Shown here: positions 18,405-27,822 of the stretch, piece after piece | How positions within the stretch are numbered: position 1 is the stretch's first letter | Layout of the letters: every line of letters begins with the position of its first letter | Source: Pseudotabrizicola formosa | GTDB taxonomy: Bacteria > Pseudomonadota > Alphaproteobacteria > Rhodobacterales > Rhodobacteraceae | DNA length: 64,000 nt | Reading direction: 5' to 3' | Assembly: GCF_002900965.1 (NCBI RefSeq) | Contig: NZ_PJOM01000002.1 | Span: 1,178,001-1,242,000, forward strand | Made by a program: the position numbers and the translations under genes | Notes under the pieces: generated by a model | What the model was told of the DNA's origin: nothing | What the model saw: only the letters and a program-made list of their open reading frames with translations | Database searches by the model: none

Positions 18405-19216
18405 CAGACCGGTTGCGCTTTACCATTCTGGGCTGCGGCTCTTCGGGTGGGGTGCCCCGCCTTGGGGTTGAGGCACCGGACTGGGGCAGCTGCGACCCTG
18501 CCAACCCGAAAAACCGCCGCACCCGCTGTTCGATGCTGGTGGAACGGATCGGGGCTGGCGGCATCACCCGGGTGCTGATCGACACGTCGCCCGACATGCA
18601 TGCGCAACTGCTGGCGGCGGGGGTGGGCGTGCTCGATGGCGTGGTCTTCACCCATGCCCATGCCGACCATACCCATGGCATCGATGATCTGCGGCAGGTG
18701 GTCTACAACACCGGCGGTCGCCTGCCAATCTGGGCCGATGGTCCCACACAGGACGCGCTGATCGCGCGCTTTGGCTATGCTTTCGTGCAGCCCGCAGCCA
18801 GCCCCTATCCGCCAATCCTGGACATGAACGGCATCACCGACGATACGCCCTTCACGATTGCCGGCGCGGGCGGGGATCTGACCTTCGTCCCCTTCATGTG
18901 TGAGCATGGCAGCATGGATGCGCAGGGCTTCCGCATCGGCGGCCTGGCCTATCTGCCGGACGCTGTGGCCATTCCGGAACGGCACTGGGCCTTGCTCAAG
19001 GGCTTGCAGGTCTGGGTGGTCGATGCGCTGCGCCGCAAGCCGCACCCGACCCATGCCCATCTGGACATGACGCTGGACTGGATCGCACGGGCACAGCCCA
19101 CCCGCGCCGTGCTGACCAATATGCACAACGACATGGATCATGCGACGCTGCTCAAGGAACTGCCCCCCCATATCCGCCCCGCCTTCGACGGCATGGTGAT
19201 CGAGATCGCTGCGTGA
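18401..19216 (+). CDS. Metallo-beta-lactamase-fold hydrolase (PhnP-like)
   Basis: This 271-residue protein has the binuclear metal motif THAHADHTHG. The N-terminal ILGCGSSGGVPRLG is typical of the PhnP/RNase Z-like phosphodiesterase branch, and a late His lies in LTNMHNDMDH. PhnP itself hydrolyses cyclic ribose phosphates, but no phn genes are nearby, so the substrate is open. In many alphaproteobacteria this gene follows tatD in a conserved tmk-holB-metG/tatD context. Start and stop overlap both neighbours by 4 bases. Confidence 0.9.
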   Translation: MTDRLRFTILGCGSSGGVPRLGVEAPDWGSCDPANPKNRRTRCSMLVERIGAGGITRVLIDTSPDMHAQLLAAGVGVLDGVVFTHAHADHTHGIDDLRQVVYNTGGRLPIWADGPTQDALIARFGYAFVQPAASPYPPILDMNGITDDTPFTIAGAGGDLTFVPFMCEHGSMDAQGFRIGGLAYLPDAVAIPERHWALLKGLQVWVVDALRRKPHPTHAHLDMTLDWIARAQPTRAVLTNMHNDMDHATLLKELPPHIRPAFDGMVIEIAA

Positions 19217-20151
19217 CCGCCCTGCTCGACGTGATCCTGCCGGTCTTCATGGTGATCGGTTTTGGCTATGCCGCAGCCCGCTTTGGCCTGTTTTCCGACT
19301 CGGCGGTCGACGGGCTGATGCGCTTTGCGCAGAATTTCGCGGTGCCCTGTTTGCTGTTTCGATCCATCGCCACGCTGGATCTGTCAGGGGCCTATAACAC
19401 CGGGTTGCTGGTGTCCTTCTATATCGGTGCCTTCACCGGCTTTGCGCTCTGCTTTGCCGGGGCGCGCTGGCTGTTTCATCGACCGCTGACCGATTGCGTC
19501 GCGATCGGCTTTGCCGGATTGTTTTCCAACTCGCTGCTTCTGGGCCTGCCGATCACCGAGCGGGCCTATGGGGTCGAGGCTTTGCAGGGCAACTTTGCCA
19601 TCATCTCTGTCCATTCCCCCATGCTCTATGGCTTTGGCATCGGGCTGATGGAATGGGCCCGCACGCGCGGACAGGGGCTGTCTGCGGCAGCGCTGTCGCG
19701 CCAGATCGGGCGGGCGGTGTTCTCGCAGCCACTGGTCATCGGCATTGCGCTGGGGTTCATCGTCAACCTGTCCGGCCTGCCCTTGCCGGGGGCGTTCTGG
19801 GCGGGGGTTGACCTGATGACCCGCGCCGCCATTCCCGCGGCCCTGTTCGGGCTGGGCGGGGTGCTGCTGCGCTACAAGCCCGAGGGCGACCGCGCCACCA
19901 TCGCCATGGTCTGCGCCGCCTCGCTTATCGTGCATCCGGGGGTGACCTGGGTCCTGGGCAGTCAGCTGTTCACCCTTGATACCGCCAGCCTGCGCTCGGC
20001 CGTGGTGACCGCCGCCATGGCCCCCGGCGTCAACGCCTATCTGTTCGCCCATATGTATGGCGTGGCCAAACGGGTGAACGCCTCTGCCGTATTGATCGGC
20101 ACCGCCCTGTCAATCGGGTCGGTCTGGATGTGGCTGGCCATCCTGCCCTGA
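19213..20151 (+). CDS. AEC family (auxin efflux carrier-like) transporter
   Basis: This 312-residue protein has about ten hydrophobic helices in two repeats. The first half begins DVILPVFMVIGFGYAAARFG and contains the NFAVPCLLF crossing motif; the second includes FGLGGVLL and TAAMAPGVNAYLFA. These match the AEC/BASS-fold family of malonate and other organic anion carriers. It starts with GTG overlapping the hydrolase stop (GTGA) and ends the plus-strand run. Substrate is unknown. Confidence 0.9.
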   Translation: MTALLDVILPVFMVIGFGYAAARFGLFSDSAVDGLMRFAQNFAVPCLLFRSIATLDLSGAYNTGLLVSFYIGAFTGFALCFAGARWLFHRPLTDCVAIGFAGLFSNSLLLGLPITERAYGVEALQGNFAIISVHSPMLYGFGIGLMEWARTRGQGLSAAALSRQIGRAVFSQPLVIGIALGFIVNLSGLPLPGAFWAGVDLMTRAAIPAALFGLGGVLLRYKPEGDRATIAMVCAASLIVHPGVTWVLGSQLFTLDTASLRSAVVTAAMAPGVNAYLFAHMYGVAKRVNASAVLIGTALSIGSVWMWLAILP

Positions 20152-20161
20152 GGCTGACCGC

Positions 20162-21115
20162 TCACATCGGTGTCACACCGCGCAGCCGTTCGGACCGGCG
20201 CCGCAGGATCTCCAGCGTGGCCAGCATCCCGATGGAAATCACCACCAGAATCGTCGCCACCGACAGGATCGCCGGGCTGATCTGCTCGCGGATGCCGTTC
20301 CACATCTGGCGCGGGATGGTCTGCTGGTCATGGGCCGCGACAAACAGCACCACCACCACCTCGTCAAACGAGGTGACAAAGGCAAACAGCGCCCCTGAAA
20401 TCACGCCGGGCAGGATCAGGGGCATGGTCACCTTGAAAAAGGTCGTGGTCGGCGGTGCGCCAAGACTGGCCGCCGCCCGGTTCAGCGATTGGTCAAAGCC
20501 GATCAGGGTGGCGGTCACGGTGATGATCACAAAGGGAATGCCCAGCGTGGCATGGGCCAGCACCACACCGGTATAGCTGCTGGTCAACCGCCCGCAATAC
20601 GGCTCTAGCCCGGTCCAGCCGATCAGCGCGCAGGGCGAGGAATAAAAGAAAAACAGCCCCGTCGCGGTGATGATGATGGGCACGATCATCGGCGAGATCA
20701 GGATCGCCATGATCAGCCGCCGATAGGGCATCTCGGGCCGCGACAGGCCCAGGGCCGCAATCGTGCCCAGCACAGTGGCCACCACGGTGGAAAAGAACCC
20801 GATCAGAACCGAATTCTTCGCCGCCCGGACCCAGGCGCTTTCCGTCCAGACCTGCCCCCACCATGCCGCATCGCGCGGCACGTCATTGGGAATCGATGGC
20901 TGGGTCAGCAACAGATCATACCAGCGCAGCGAATAGCCGGACGGATCAAAGGCCAGCATCTTTTCGGTAAAGGTAAAATAAGGCTCGGCATTGAACGACA
21001 GCGGGATGATGATCAGGATCGGCGCGATCAGGAACAGAAAGATCAGCGCGCAGATCACCAGCCTTGTGTAATGCCAGATCCGCTCCAGCGGCGATGCGTA
21101 AACAGGAAGCGCCAT
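20162..21115 (-). CDS. ABC transporter permease, PotC-like
   Basis: This 317-residue inner-membrane permease has six helices. The EAA loop reads AAASLGAPPTTTFFKVTMPLILPG. It has a periplasmic segment after helix 1 and a final cytoplasmic LEILRRRSERLRG tail. It resembles PotC/YdcV of spermidine/putrescine-type importers. It is the last gene of a four-gene minus-strand operon (ATPase, binding protein, two permeases), lying 5 bases after the other permease and 10 bases from the convergent AEC gene. Confidence 0.92.
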   Translation of the reverse strand: MALPVYASPLERIWHYTRLVICALIFLFLIAPILIIIPLSFNAEPYFTFTEKMLAFDPSGYSLRWYDLLLTQPSIPNDVPRDAAWWGQVWTESAWVRAAKNSVLIGFFSTVVATVLGTIAALGLSRPEMPYRRLIMAILISPMIVPIIITATGLFFFYSSPCALIGWTGLEPYCGRLTSSYTGVVLAHATLGIPFVIITVTATLIGFDQSLNRAAASLGAPPTTTFFKVTMPLILPGVISGALFAFVTSFDEVVVVLFVAAHDQQTIPRQMWNGIREQISPAILSVATILVVISIGMLATLEILRRRSERLRGVTPM

Positions 21116-21120
21116 TCAGA

Positions 21121-22383
21121 TCACCCGAGCTTGAGGTTGTCGATGCCGACCAGCCGGTCGTAAATCCAGTACAGCACCAGCACCGCGCCCAAAAGCAGCG
21201 CCGCAAGCGCCGAGGCCAGGGACCAGTTCAGACTGTCCTGCATGTGAAAGGCGATCAGGTTGGAAATCAGCTGCCCGCTGGCCCCGCCCACCAGCGCGGG
21301 CGTGATGTAATAGCCAACCGCCAGAATGAACACCAAAAGCGACCCGGCCCCCACCCCCGGCAGGGTTTGCGGCAGATAGACCCGGCGGAAGGCGGTCCAG
21401 CTGGTTGCCCCCAGACTGCGCGCCGCACGCACGTAAGACGGCGGAATCGGCCGCATCACCGAATAAAGCGGCAGGATCATGAAGGGCAGCAGGATATGTG
21501 TCATGGCGATGATGGTGCCGGTCTGGTTGTAGATCATCTGCAACCGGCTTTCGTCCCCGATCACCCCGGCTGCGACCAGCGTGTTGTTGACGACGCCTTG
21601 CTGTTGCAACAACACCATCCAGCTGGTGGTGCGCACCAAAAGCGAGGTCCAGAACGGCAGCAGCACCAGAATCATCAACAGGTTCGACCATTTCATCGGC
21701 AGGGTCGCCAGCAGATGCGCAATCGGGAACCCCAGCACAAAGCAGGTAAAGGTGATCAGGGCCGCCAGCAGGAATGTCTTCACGAACAGATTGACATAGA
21801 TCTGCCGGTCTTCCGGCATTGCCACGATATCGCCGTTCACATCGCGGGTCATGTCCAGGGCCGCCAGAAAGAAATTGGCGCTATAGGCATCCGACACCTG
21901 CCGCATCGTGCCCCACAGGTTGGGATCGTCCCACTTTTCATTCGCGGCCAGCAAGGCGTCGCGGTAGGGCGGGGCAAAATCATCGGCGCGCCGCGCGGTC
22001 GAGGTGAACAGCGACCGGGTGCCCGACATTTCGTAATTCACCCTTGTGCCGACCACGCCCACAGACCGCGCCGCAGCCGCGTCTTTCAGGTCCAGCGCCA
22101 GCGCCTCCCAGGCGGCGTCATCGGGCACGGTGCCCGGCGGGGTCTCGGCAAACCAGGCCGTGGTGCGCGGCATGTTGGCGGAAAACCCGTCATTGTAGAT
22201 CGCCTGATGCATCAGCTGCCCGATGGGCACAATGAAGGTGATGATGACAAAGGCCAGCAGCGGCAGCACCAGCAGGAAGGCCCGCCGCTTTGACCGCTGC
22301 TGCGCGGTGGCAAGCGCCGATTTGAGCGGGCGGCCATCGCTGGTCTTCAGCAACCCGGCATCGGAGGCAGAAATGTCAGCCAT
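21121..22383 (-). CDS. ABC transporter permease, PotB-like, with enlarged first periplasmic loop
   Basis: This 420-residue permease is longer than a typical PotB (about 280-300). The extra length is a hydrophilic domain between helix 1 (FLLVLPLLAFVIITFIV) and helix 2, roughly residues 65-195. The EAA loop AARSLGATSWTAFRRVYLPQTLPG and the core five helices are standard. Extended-loop PotB proteins are known in alphaproteobacterial polyamine/opine-type systems. A strong stem-loop separates it from the upstream binding-protein gene. Confidence 0.92.
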   Translation of the reverse strand: MADISASDAGLLKTSDGRPLKSALATAQQRSKRRAFLLVLPLLAFVIITFIVPIGQLMHQAIYNDGFSANMPRTTAWFAETPPGTVPDDAAWEALALDLKDAAAARSVGVVGTRVNYEMSGTRSLFTSTARRADDFAPPYRDALLAANEKWDDPNLWGTMRQVSDAYSANFFLAALDMTRDVNGDIVAMPEDRQIYVNLFVKTFLLAALITFTCFVLGFPIAHLLATLPMKWSNLLMILVLLPFWTSLLVRTTSWMVLLQQQGVVNNTLVAAGVIGDESRLQMIYNQTGTIIAMTHILLPFMILPLYSVMRPIPPSYVRAARSLGATSWTAFRRVYLPQTLPGVGAGSLLVFILAVGYYITPALVGGASGQLISNLIAFHMQDSLNWSLASALAALLLGAVLVLYWIYDRLVGIDNLKLG

Positions 22384-22403
22384 CAGTCATCCCCTTGGCA
22401 TAT

Positions 22404-22435
22404 GTCCGGGGCGGCGGCTGGGCGCCGCCCCGGAC
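22404..22435. other. Stem-loop between binding-protein and permease genes
   Basis: GTCCGGGGCGGCG pairs perfectly with CGCCGCCCCGGAC around a six-base loop (13 bp). It lies 21 bases after the binding-protein stop and 21 bases before the permease start on the minus transcript. Such intercistronic hairpins often protect the upstream mRNA and keep binding protein more abundant than permease; that role is inferred here. Confidence 0.75.
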
Positions 22436-22455
22436 CCGTTCAGGTCACGTTCAGA

Positions 22456-23532
22456 TCAGTTCGAGGCCAGCCACGCGTTGAAGCGCTCGTTCAGCTCGGT
22501 GTCACGGTCGACCCAGAACTCATAAGAAGACGGCAGCGCATTCGTCAGGTTTGCGGCATTGGTGGGCATGTTGGGGCCCATCTCGGTCTTGCCATCCATG
22601 AACAACCCGACCAGCGGGCCAGAGGACACCCGCGCCGGACCATAGGCGATCCACTTGGCCTGATCGGCCAGCGCCTGCGTCGTGGTTGCATAGGTCAGGA
22701 ATTGCAGCGCGGCTTCCATGTTCGGCGCGCCCTTGGGAATGGCATAGCCATCGTATTCATAGACCTGCCCGTCAAACACCTGCACGAAGGGCTTGCCTTC
22801 GGTCACGGCCGCCGAGAAGAAACGCCCGTTATACCCGGTGGACATCACCACTTCGCCATCAGCCAGCAGTTGCGGCGGCTGTGCGCCAGCCTCCCACCAG
22901 ATCATGTCGCCCTTGATGGTATCCAGCTTGGCAAAGGCCCGCTCCACGCCTTCGGGCGTTTCCAGCAGGGCATAGACCTCATCCGCTGGCACGCCATCGG
23001 CCATCAGCGCCATTTCAAGGTTGACCTTGGCCCCTTTGCGCATGCCGCGCTTGCCCGGATAGGTGGCGGTGTCAAAGAAATCCGCGATCGTGGTCGGCGG
23101 ATTTTCGGGGAACTTGGTGGAATCATAGGCATAGTTGGTCGAAAACACGATGGTGGCGACGAAACAATCCGTCACCGCGCCGGGCAGGAAGTCATCCATG
23201 GCCGCGGTGCCATCGGTGCCGGGGGCAAGGATGGCGGGGTCCAGCACTTCCAGCAGGCCTTCGTCGCACAGGCGCACCGCATCGGCATATTCCAGATCGA
23301 CCACGTCGATGGTCACATTGCCGGCCTCGACCTGCGCCTTGATGGGCGCGGCCGGGTTGTCGGCGTCGACGTTCACCACCTTGATACCGGTCTCGGCGGT
23401 AAAGGGCTTGTGATAGGCCTCGATCTGGCTGGTGGCATAGGCACCGCCCCAGGACATGACCGCGATTTCCTGTGCCGAAGCGGCAAGACCAAAGCCCGAA
23501 AGGGCCGTAGACAGAACGAGAAGTTTCTTCAT
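22456..23532 (-). CDS. ABC transporter substrate-binding protein, PotD-like
   Basis: This 358-residue periplasmic protein has a signal peptide (MKKLLVLSTALSGFGLAASA, cleavage near residue 20). It continues with MSWGGAYATSQIEAYHKPF, the opening of the PotD/spermidine-putrescine binding family. Further family blocks include DVVDLEYADAVRLCDEGLLE, NYAYDSTKF and IWWEAGAQPPQLLADGEVVM. A GGGAG site precedes the ATG by 9 bases. Ligand could be a polyamine or another small amine; the same strain degrades sarcosine, but no direct link is shown. Confidence 0.93.
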   Translation of the reverse strand: MKKLLVLSTALSGFGLAASAQEIAVMSWGGAYATSQIEAYHKPFTAETGIKVVNVDADNPAAPIKAQVEAGNVTIDVVDLEYADAVRLCDEGLLEVLDPAILAPGTDGTAAMDDFLPGAVTDCFVATIVFSTNYAYDSTKFPENPPTTIADFFDTATYPGKRGMRKGAKVNLEMALMADGVPADEVYALLETPEGVERAFAKLDTIKGDMIWWEAGAQPPQLLADGEVVMSTGYNGRFFSAAVTEGKPFVQVFDGQVYEYDGYAIPKGAPNMEAALQFLTYATTTQALADQAKWIAYGPARVSSGPLVGLFMDGKTEMGPNMPTNAANLTNALPSSYEFWVDRDTELNERFNAWLASN

Positions 23533-23604
23533 TGGCAGTCTCCCATATTGGTTGTCGTTGGCGGATTGGCCTTGTGCGGCCTTCCCCTTATGCCGGGGAT
23601 GTCG

Positions 23605-24705
23605 TCAGACCGGGTCGAGCGCGCGGGCATCCTGCGGATGCCAGCCAACCTTGATCTGTTGCCCGGGGCTCAGACGGGTCTGGCCTTGGGTATTGCGCAT
23701 CTTCATCACGAAATCATCCGACCCCGCCACGCGCAGCCGGGCGCGCAGGATGTCGCCCATATAGATGACCTCCAGCACATCGGCCCCGATCATATGGGCG
23801 CCGGGCGGCATCATCTCGGGCTTGAACTCCACCCGTTCCGGGCGGATGGACACCAGGGTTGCCTGGCCTTTCTGCGTGACGTTGACGGCGGTGGCGTCAA
23901 TAACCTCACCGGTTGCCAGCCGCACCAGCGCCTTGTCACCAGAGAGCTGCTCCAAGGTGCCGGGCAGCTTGTTGTTCTCGCCGATAAAGCCCGCGACAAA
24001 GCTGTTGTCGGGGCGTTCATACAGATCGGCGGGCGGGGCCAGTTGCTGGATGCGCCCGTCGTTGAACACGGCAATCCGGTCAGACATGGTCAGCGCCTCA
24101 CCCTGATCATGGGTGACATAGACCACGGTGATGCCAAGGCTTTCGTGCAGGTGCTTGATTTCAAACTGCATATGTTCGCGCAGCTGTTTGTCCAGCGCGC
24201 CCAGCGGCTCGTCCATCAAGACCAGCTTGGGATCAAACACCAATGCCCGCGCCAAAGCGATCCGCTGTTGCTGCCCGCCCGACAGTTGCGCCGGGCGGCG
24301 GTTGGCAAAGGCCCCCATCTGCACCATGTCCAGCGCGCGCTGCACCTTGGCGTCACGGTCCGACTTGCCCATGCCGCGCACTTCCAGCGGAAAGGCCAGA
24401 TTCTCGCCCACCGTCATATGCGGAAACAAAGCGTAATTCTGGAACACCATGCCGATGCCACGCTTGTGCGGCGGCACCGCGTTGATATTGGTGCCGTCCA
24501 GCCGGATCTCGCCATTGGTGGCGGTCTCGAACCCGGCCAGCATCATCAGACAGGTGGTCTTGCCCGAGCCTGACGGGCCGAGCATGGTCAGAAACTCGCC
24601 CTTGGCGATGTCGAGGTTCAGATCTTTGACGACAAGGCTGACGCCGTCATAGCTTTTTTGCACCCGGTCAAAGGCAACAAAAGCGTCGTTGTGGCTTACG
24701 CTCAC
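23605..24705 (-). CDS. ABC transporter ATP-binding protein, PotA-like
   Basis: This 366-residue ATPase has Walker A GPSGSGKTT (43-51), signature LSGGQQQR, Walker B LVLMDEP, the H-loop YVTHDQGEA, and a C-terminal TOBE domain with the SIRPERVEF motif. The open frame extends to 24780, but no ATG exists before the conserved start of the fold. A GTG at 24705 preceded by GGGGAG gives MSVSHNDAFVAFDRV, the expected beginning. It is the first gene of the importer operon. No convincing promoter was found in the 259 bases upstream. Confidence 0.93.
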   Translation of the reverse strand: MSVSHNDAFVAFDRVQKSYDGVSLVVKDLNLDIAKGEFLTMLGPSGSGKTTCLMMLAGFETATNGEIRLDGTNINAVPPHKRGIGMVFQNYALFPHMTVGENLAFPLEVRGMGKSDRDAKVQRALDMVQMGAFANRRPAQLSGGQQQRIALARALVFDPKLVLMDEPLGALDKQLREHMQFEIKHLHESLGITVVYVTHDQGEALTMSDRIAVFNDGRIQQLAPPADLYERPDNSFVAGFIGENNKLPGTLEQLSGDKALVRLATGEVIDATAVNVTQKGQATLVSIRPERVEFKPEMMPPGAHMIGADVLEVIYMGDILRARLRVAGSDDFVMKMRNTQGQTRLSPGQQIKVGWHPQDARALDPV

Positions 24706-24964
24706 CGCGCTGGTCTCCCCATGTGGTCCGGCAGATTTTCTGCACTTGTTATGATGACTAAAACCAATGCTGCCTCGCAATGCAACCGGCTTGTCACATA
24801 ATAAGGCATGTCACAGCATATGCGGGAAAATCAGTCATATTGCGCCGCTTTCGCCGCCTCTTGCGGCAGTTGGCGGGCAGATCTCAGGCGGTTTGCCCGT
24901 CAGCGCGGCACCAGATCGGGGTTGATCCTGTCCCGGCGGCATGGTCGGGGGCCATCAAAACCAA

Positions 24965-24989
24965 AAGGCGCCCGGATCAGGGGCGCCTT
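24965..24989 (-). terminator. Terminator downstream of tRNA-Leu
   Basis: A perfect 9-bp stem (AAGGCGCCC with GGGCGCCTT) around a seven-base loop is followed on the minus strand by TTTTGGTTTTG. It lies 21 bases after the tRNA-Leu 3' end and insulates the ABC operon. The remaining 24706-24964 shows no other feature I can support. Confidence 0.8.
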
Positions 24990-25009
24990 CTTTGGGTTTT
25001 GCCAGGACG

Positions 25010-25096
25010 TGGTGCGGATGAAAAGACTCGAACTTTCACTCCGATTAAAGAACAGCGACCTCAACGCTGCGCGTCTACCAATTCCGCCACATCCGC
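25010..25096 (-). tRNA. tRNA-Leu (GAG)
   Basis: The minus strand folds as a class II tRNA. The acceptor is GCGGATG/CATCCGC with discriminator A and an encoded CCA. The D-arm contains TGGTAGACGC. The anticodon stem CAGCG/CGCTG encloses TTGAGGT, and a long variable arm and the T-arm with GTTCGAGTC follow. A TAAAAG box lies upstream, but its -35 is weak. Confidence 0.96.
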
Positions 25097-25141
25097 AGAC
25101 ACGACCTGGATGGCGGGCTTTTACCGAAGGTCTGCTGCGAA

Positions 25142-25169
25142 GGGAAGGGGGATTTTACGCCCCCTTCCC
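25142..25169. other. Stem-loop between the peptidoglycan-binding gene and tRNA-Leu
   Basis: GGGAAGGGGG pairs perfectly with CCCCCTTCCC (10 bp, eight-base A/T-rich loop). It lies 60 bases after the stop of the upstream minus-strand gene and 46 bases before the tRNA. It lacks a U-tract, so it may be a weak terminator or a processing signal. Confidence 0.55.
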
Positions 25170-25229
25170 GCTTTCTGCGCACCCCGGGGTTTTCAGGCAC
25201 CCTCGCTCTGCCCCGGTCGGTCTGGCGGC

Positions 25230-26696
25230 TCAGTTGCCCGGCAGCAGCGACAACAGCTTGGCCGCCGACACCACCCGTGGCACCATCGTGGCGGGGGCGT
25301 CGCTATTGGCGGCCACCTGCTCGACAGAGGCTTGCGGCGCAGCTTGTGGCACCAGCGCGAACTGCGGCAGGCTTGCCGGCACGGCTGGGGTCAGATCGCC
25401 CGCGCGCCCGGCCGCAGTATAGGCCGCCTTGCGGATGACAGCCCCCCGGTCGCCGCCAAGGCCCGGCGCAAACACCGCCTGCCCCTGCCCGATCGCCGTC
25501 AGCCCCATGTCATACCAGTCCAGCGCCAGCTCGGGGCGCACGGTGGCGCCAAACCCCTGGCTCAGGTGGTGGCCCAGCAGCTCGGCATAACCCGCCTCGC
25601 CCATCGCGGTCAGCAGCAAGGCCGATCCGACCGCCACATCCATCGCATCGGTGGTATACCCCACGCCAAGGCAGACCTTGGCCGTGCCCGACAGTTGCGC
25701 CGGCGACATGCCGGATTCCAGAATGAAGCCCTTGACGCCGGTCAGCACCTCATCGCGGGTCTTCATCGACAGGCCGGCAACATGCTCGGCCAGGACCGGG
25801 CCGAATCCGGAGCATTGTTCGGCAATCTGGGCCGGTGTGAACCCCGCTACCTTGCCCGCCAGCTCTTCCCCGGTGGCCATCGCATAGGTCCGCGCCAGAC
25901 AGAACTGTTCGCCCAGGGCGAAGGTCGGGTCGGTCATGCTGGCCTCGGTCACATAACCGCCGTTGGTATTGGTCATCAGGCTGATCTTGTTGCACTGGCT
26001 GGCCAGCGAGACCTGTGCGGTGCCCGAGCCCATGAAGCTGGGCAGGGCCGGGGCGGCGGCGGTGGTGGCGGCCGGAGCCTCTGGCATCAATGCGGGCAGC
26101 GCAGGGGCGGCCGCCATCACCGCCGCCGGGGCGGCAGGTGTCACCAGCACCGGCATGGCGGGGGGGGCCACCGGCACCGATGGCGCCGCCGCCATCGCGG
26201 GCGGTATGCCCGCCATTTCGTCGCGCTGCATCAGCAGCAGGCCGCGCATGCCCATCGGATGGGTCGCAGCCGCCTGCGCCACCATCGGCCCGCCCGCAAT
26301 CGCGCGGTGATAGGCGCTGACCAGCACCGTCCGCTCATATTCGGTCAGCTGCCCGGTGGGCGGATAGCCCAGGGTTGCCTGATAGCTGGAAATCGCGCCC
26401 CGGCTGCGCGGCCCGATCGCCCCGTCCGGCGCCCCGACCGGATAGCCGAAATGATTCAGCGCGGTCTGCACCTCGCGGTTGGCTTCACGCTGGGCAGAAG
26501 AGATGCCGGATGATTTGGTCGAGCGCCGCTGCGTGGTCACCCGGCGCTTGTTCTGATCATTGGCGATGGCATGGCCGATGATACCGCCGATCAGCGCCCC
26601 GGCAATGGCGTCGCCCGCATCGGCCTGAACCGGGTCGGCAGGCGCAAGTCCAAGGGCCGCGACGATCCCGGCTGTTGCAATTGCTTTCAACTTCAT
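25230..26696 (-). CDS. Secreted peptidoglycan-binding-domain protein with Ala/Pro linker
   Basis: This 488-residue protein has a signal peptide (residues 1-25, ending VQA) and a glycine-zipper-like stretch (AIAGALIGGIIGHAIA). A PG_binding_1 domain follows at about 70-125 (VQTALNHFGYPVGAPDGAIGPRSRGAISSYQ). A long Ala/Pro/Met-rich linker (about 160-240) precedes a C-terminal domain with spaced cysteines (CNKISLM, EQFCLA, AEQCSGFG, KVCLGVG) that I do not recognise. Start 26696 follows GAGGAGA. It is probably periplasmic or cell-wall associated. The function of the C-terminal domain is unknown. Confidence 0.85.
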   Translation of the reverse strand: MKLKAIATAGIVAALGLAPADPVQADAGDAIAGALIGGIIGHAIANDQNKRRVTTQRRSTKSSGISSAQREANREVQTALNHFGYPVGAPDGAIGPRSRGAISSYQATLGYPPTGQLTEYERTVLVSAYHRAIAGGPMVAQAAATHPMGMRGLLLMQRDEMAGIPPAMAAAPSVPVAPPAMPVLVTPAAPAAVMAAAPALPALMPEAPAATTAAAPALPSFMGSGTAQVSLASQCNKISLMTNTNGGYVTEASMTDPTFALGEQFCLARTYAMATGEELAGKVAGFTPAQIAEQCSGFGPVLAEHVAGLSMKTRDEVLTGVKGFILESGMSPAQLSGTAKVCLGVGYTTDAMDVAVGSALLLTAMGEAGYAELLGHHLSQGFGATVRPELALDWYDMGLTAIGQGQAVFAPGLGGDRGAVIRKAAYTAAGRAGDLTPAVPASLPQFALVPQAAPQASVEQVAANSDAPATMVPRVVSAAKLLSLLPGN

Positions 26697-26796
26697 CACA
26701 TCTCTCCTCAAATGACAGACTCAATTTCAATTGGGCAAAAGGCTATCACGATCCCGCGATATGCCTAGTCCTCTTTTCCTTACCCAAAGGCACCTC

Positions 26797-27489
26797 ATGC
26801 CCGAATGGCAGCATTTTTCCGGACTTTCGCCCTATCTGCCAACGCTGGAGGCCATGGAAGCCCGGGCCGAAGCCATTGCCCGCGGCGACGCGCCCGAGGC
26901 GATCTGGCTGCTGGAGCATCCGCCGCTATACACCGCAGGCACCAGCGCAAAGGCCCAGGACCTGACAGATCCGGCCCGGTTTGAGGTGCATGCGGTGGGG
27001 CGTGGCGGGCAATACACCTATCACGGGCCGGGGCAACGCGTGGTCTATGTGATGCTGAACGTAGGCCTTCGTGGCCGCGACGTGCGCTGCTTTGTGCGCG
27101 CTCTGGAAAACTGGGTGATCGCCGCGCTGGCAGAGTTCAACCTGAGCGGAGAGGTCCGCCCCGGCCGCGTCGGCGTCTGGGTGCCCCGGCCCGACCGGCG
27201 CGGCCCGGACGGCACGGTGCCCGAAGACAAGATTGCCGCCATTGGCGTCAAACTGCGGCGCTGGGTCAGCTTTCACGGCATCTCGATCAATGTCGAACCG
27301 GATCTGTCGCATTTTTCCGGTATCGTGCCCTGCGGCATCCGCGACTCGGGCGTGACCAGCCTTGTCGATCTGGGCCTGCCGGTCACGATGGATGATCTGG
27401 ATCTGGCGCTGAAGACCACCTTCCCCCGGTTCTTCCCCGAGGGCGGCATGCGCCCCGATGGCCTGACCGCCCCCCATTGTGCAGACTGA
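26797..27489 (+). CDS. lipB: Octanoyltransferase LipB
   Basis: This approximately 230-residue enzyme moves octanoyl from acyl carrier protein to lipoyl domains. Conserved blocks are [45 protein letters not shown] (catalytic Lys) and [16 protein letters not shown] (catalytic Cys). Start at 26797 (MPEWQHFSG) was chosen because AAAGG lies 7 bases upstream and homologues begin with an xEW segment. Starts at 26761 and 26731 are possible. The gene stands alone, converging on tRNA-Asp. Confidence 0.93.
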   Translation: MPEWQHFSGLSPYLPTLEAMEARAEAIARGDAPEAIWLLEHPPLYTAGTSAKAQDLTDPARFEVHAVGRGGQYTYHGPGQRVVYVMLNVGLRGRDVRCFVRALENWVIAALAEFNLSGEVRPGRVGVWVPRPDRRGPDGTVPEDKIAAIGVKLRRWVSFHGISINVEPDLSHFSGIVPCGIRDSGVTSLVDLGLPVTMDDLDLALKTTFPRFFPEGGMRPDGLTAPHCAD

Positions 27490-27578
27490 TCGGCCCGTTT
27501 CGCGTCGGGACGGGGGCGGAACCGGCAAAACGCCCGCACCAAGACGGTACAGGCGGTGTTCATCGGCAAAAAGGAAAG

Positions 27579-27655
27579 TGGCGCGGTTGACGGGGCTCGA
27601 ACCCGCGACCCCCGGCGTGACAGGCCGGTACTCTAACCAACTGAGCTACAACCGC
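27579..27655 (-). tRNA. tRNA-Asp (GUC), copy 1
   Basis: This 77-base gene includes an encoded CCA. Acceptor GCGGTTG/CAACCGC, D-arm GTAGCTCAGTTGGTTAGAGTAC, anticodon loop CTGTCAC (GTC) and T-arm GCGGGTTCGAGCCCCGT are all paired. It is identical to copy 2, which lies 208 bases away. Confidence 0.97.
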
Positions 27656-27666
27656 GCGATGAGGGG

Positions 27667-27695
27667 TGGATATAGATGCCGGCAGGGGGCGTCAA
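27667..27695 (-). promoter_or_regulatory. Promoter of tRNA-Asp copy 1
   Basis: Minus strand TTGACG (27695-27690), 17-base spacer, TATCCA (27672-27667). The sequence around the -35, TCCCGCTTGACGCCCCCTGC, is shared exactly with the copy 2 promoter. Confidence 0.6.
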
Positions 27696-27822
27696 GCGGG
27701 AAAGTGGGGCGATGCTTGCCTGGGTCAAAGACTTAACAAATCCCTAATTTCATAGGTGCAAGTCATTGATTTTATTGAAACACACGCCCTGTAACACAGG
27801 GGGAAGTCCCCCCTGCCAAACC

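Noticed and set aside
22402-24573. A 723-codon plus-strand ORF opposite the ABC binding-protein and ATPase genes
   Set aside because: It is an antisense shadow crossing an intergenic stem-loop and two firm genes.
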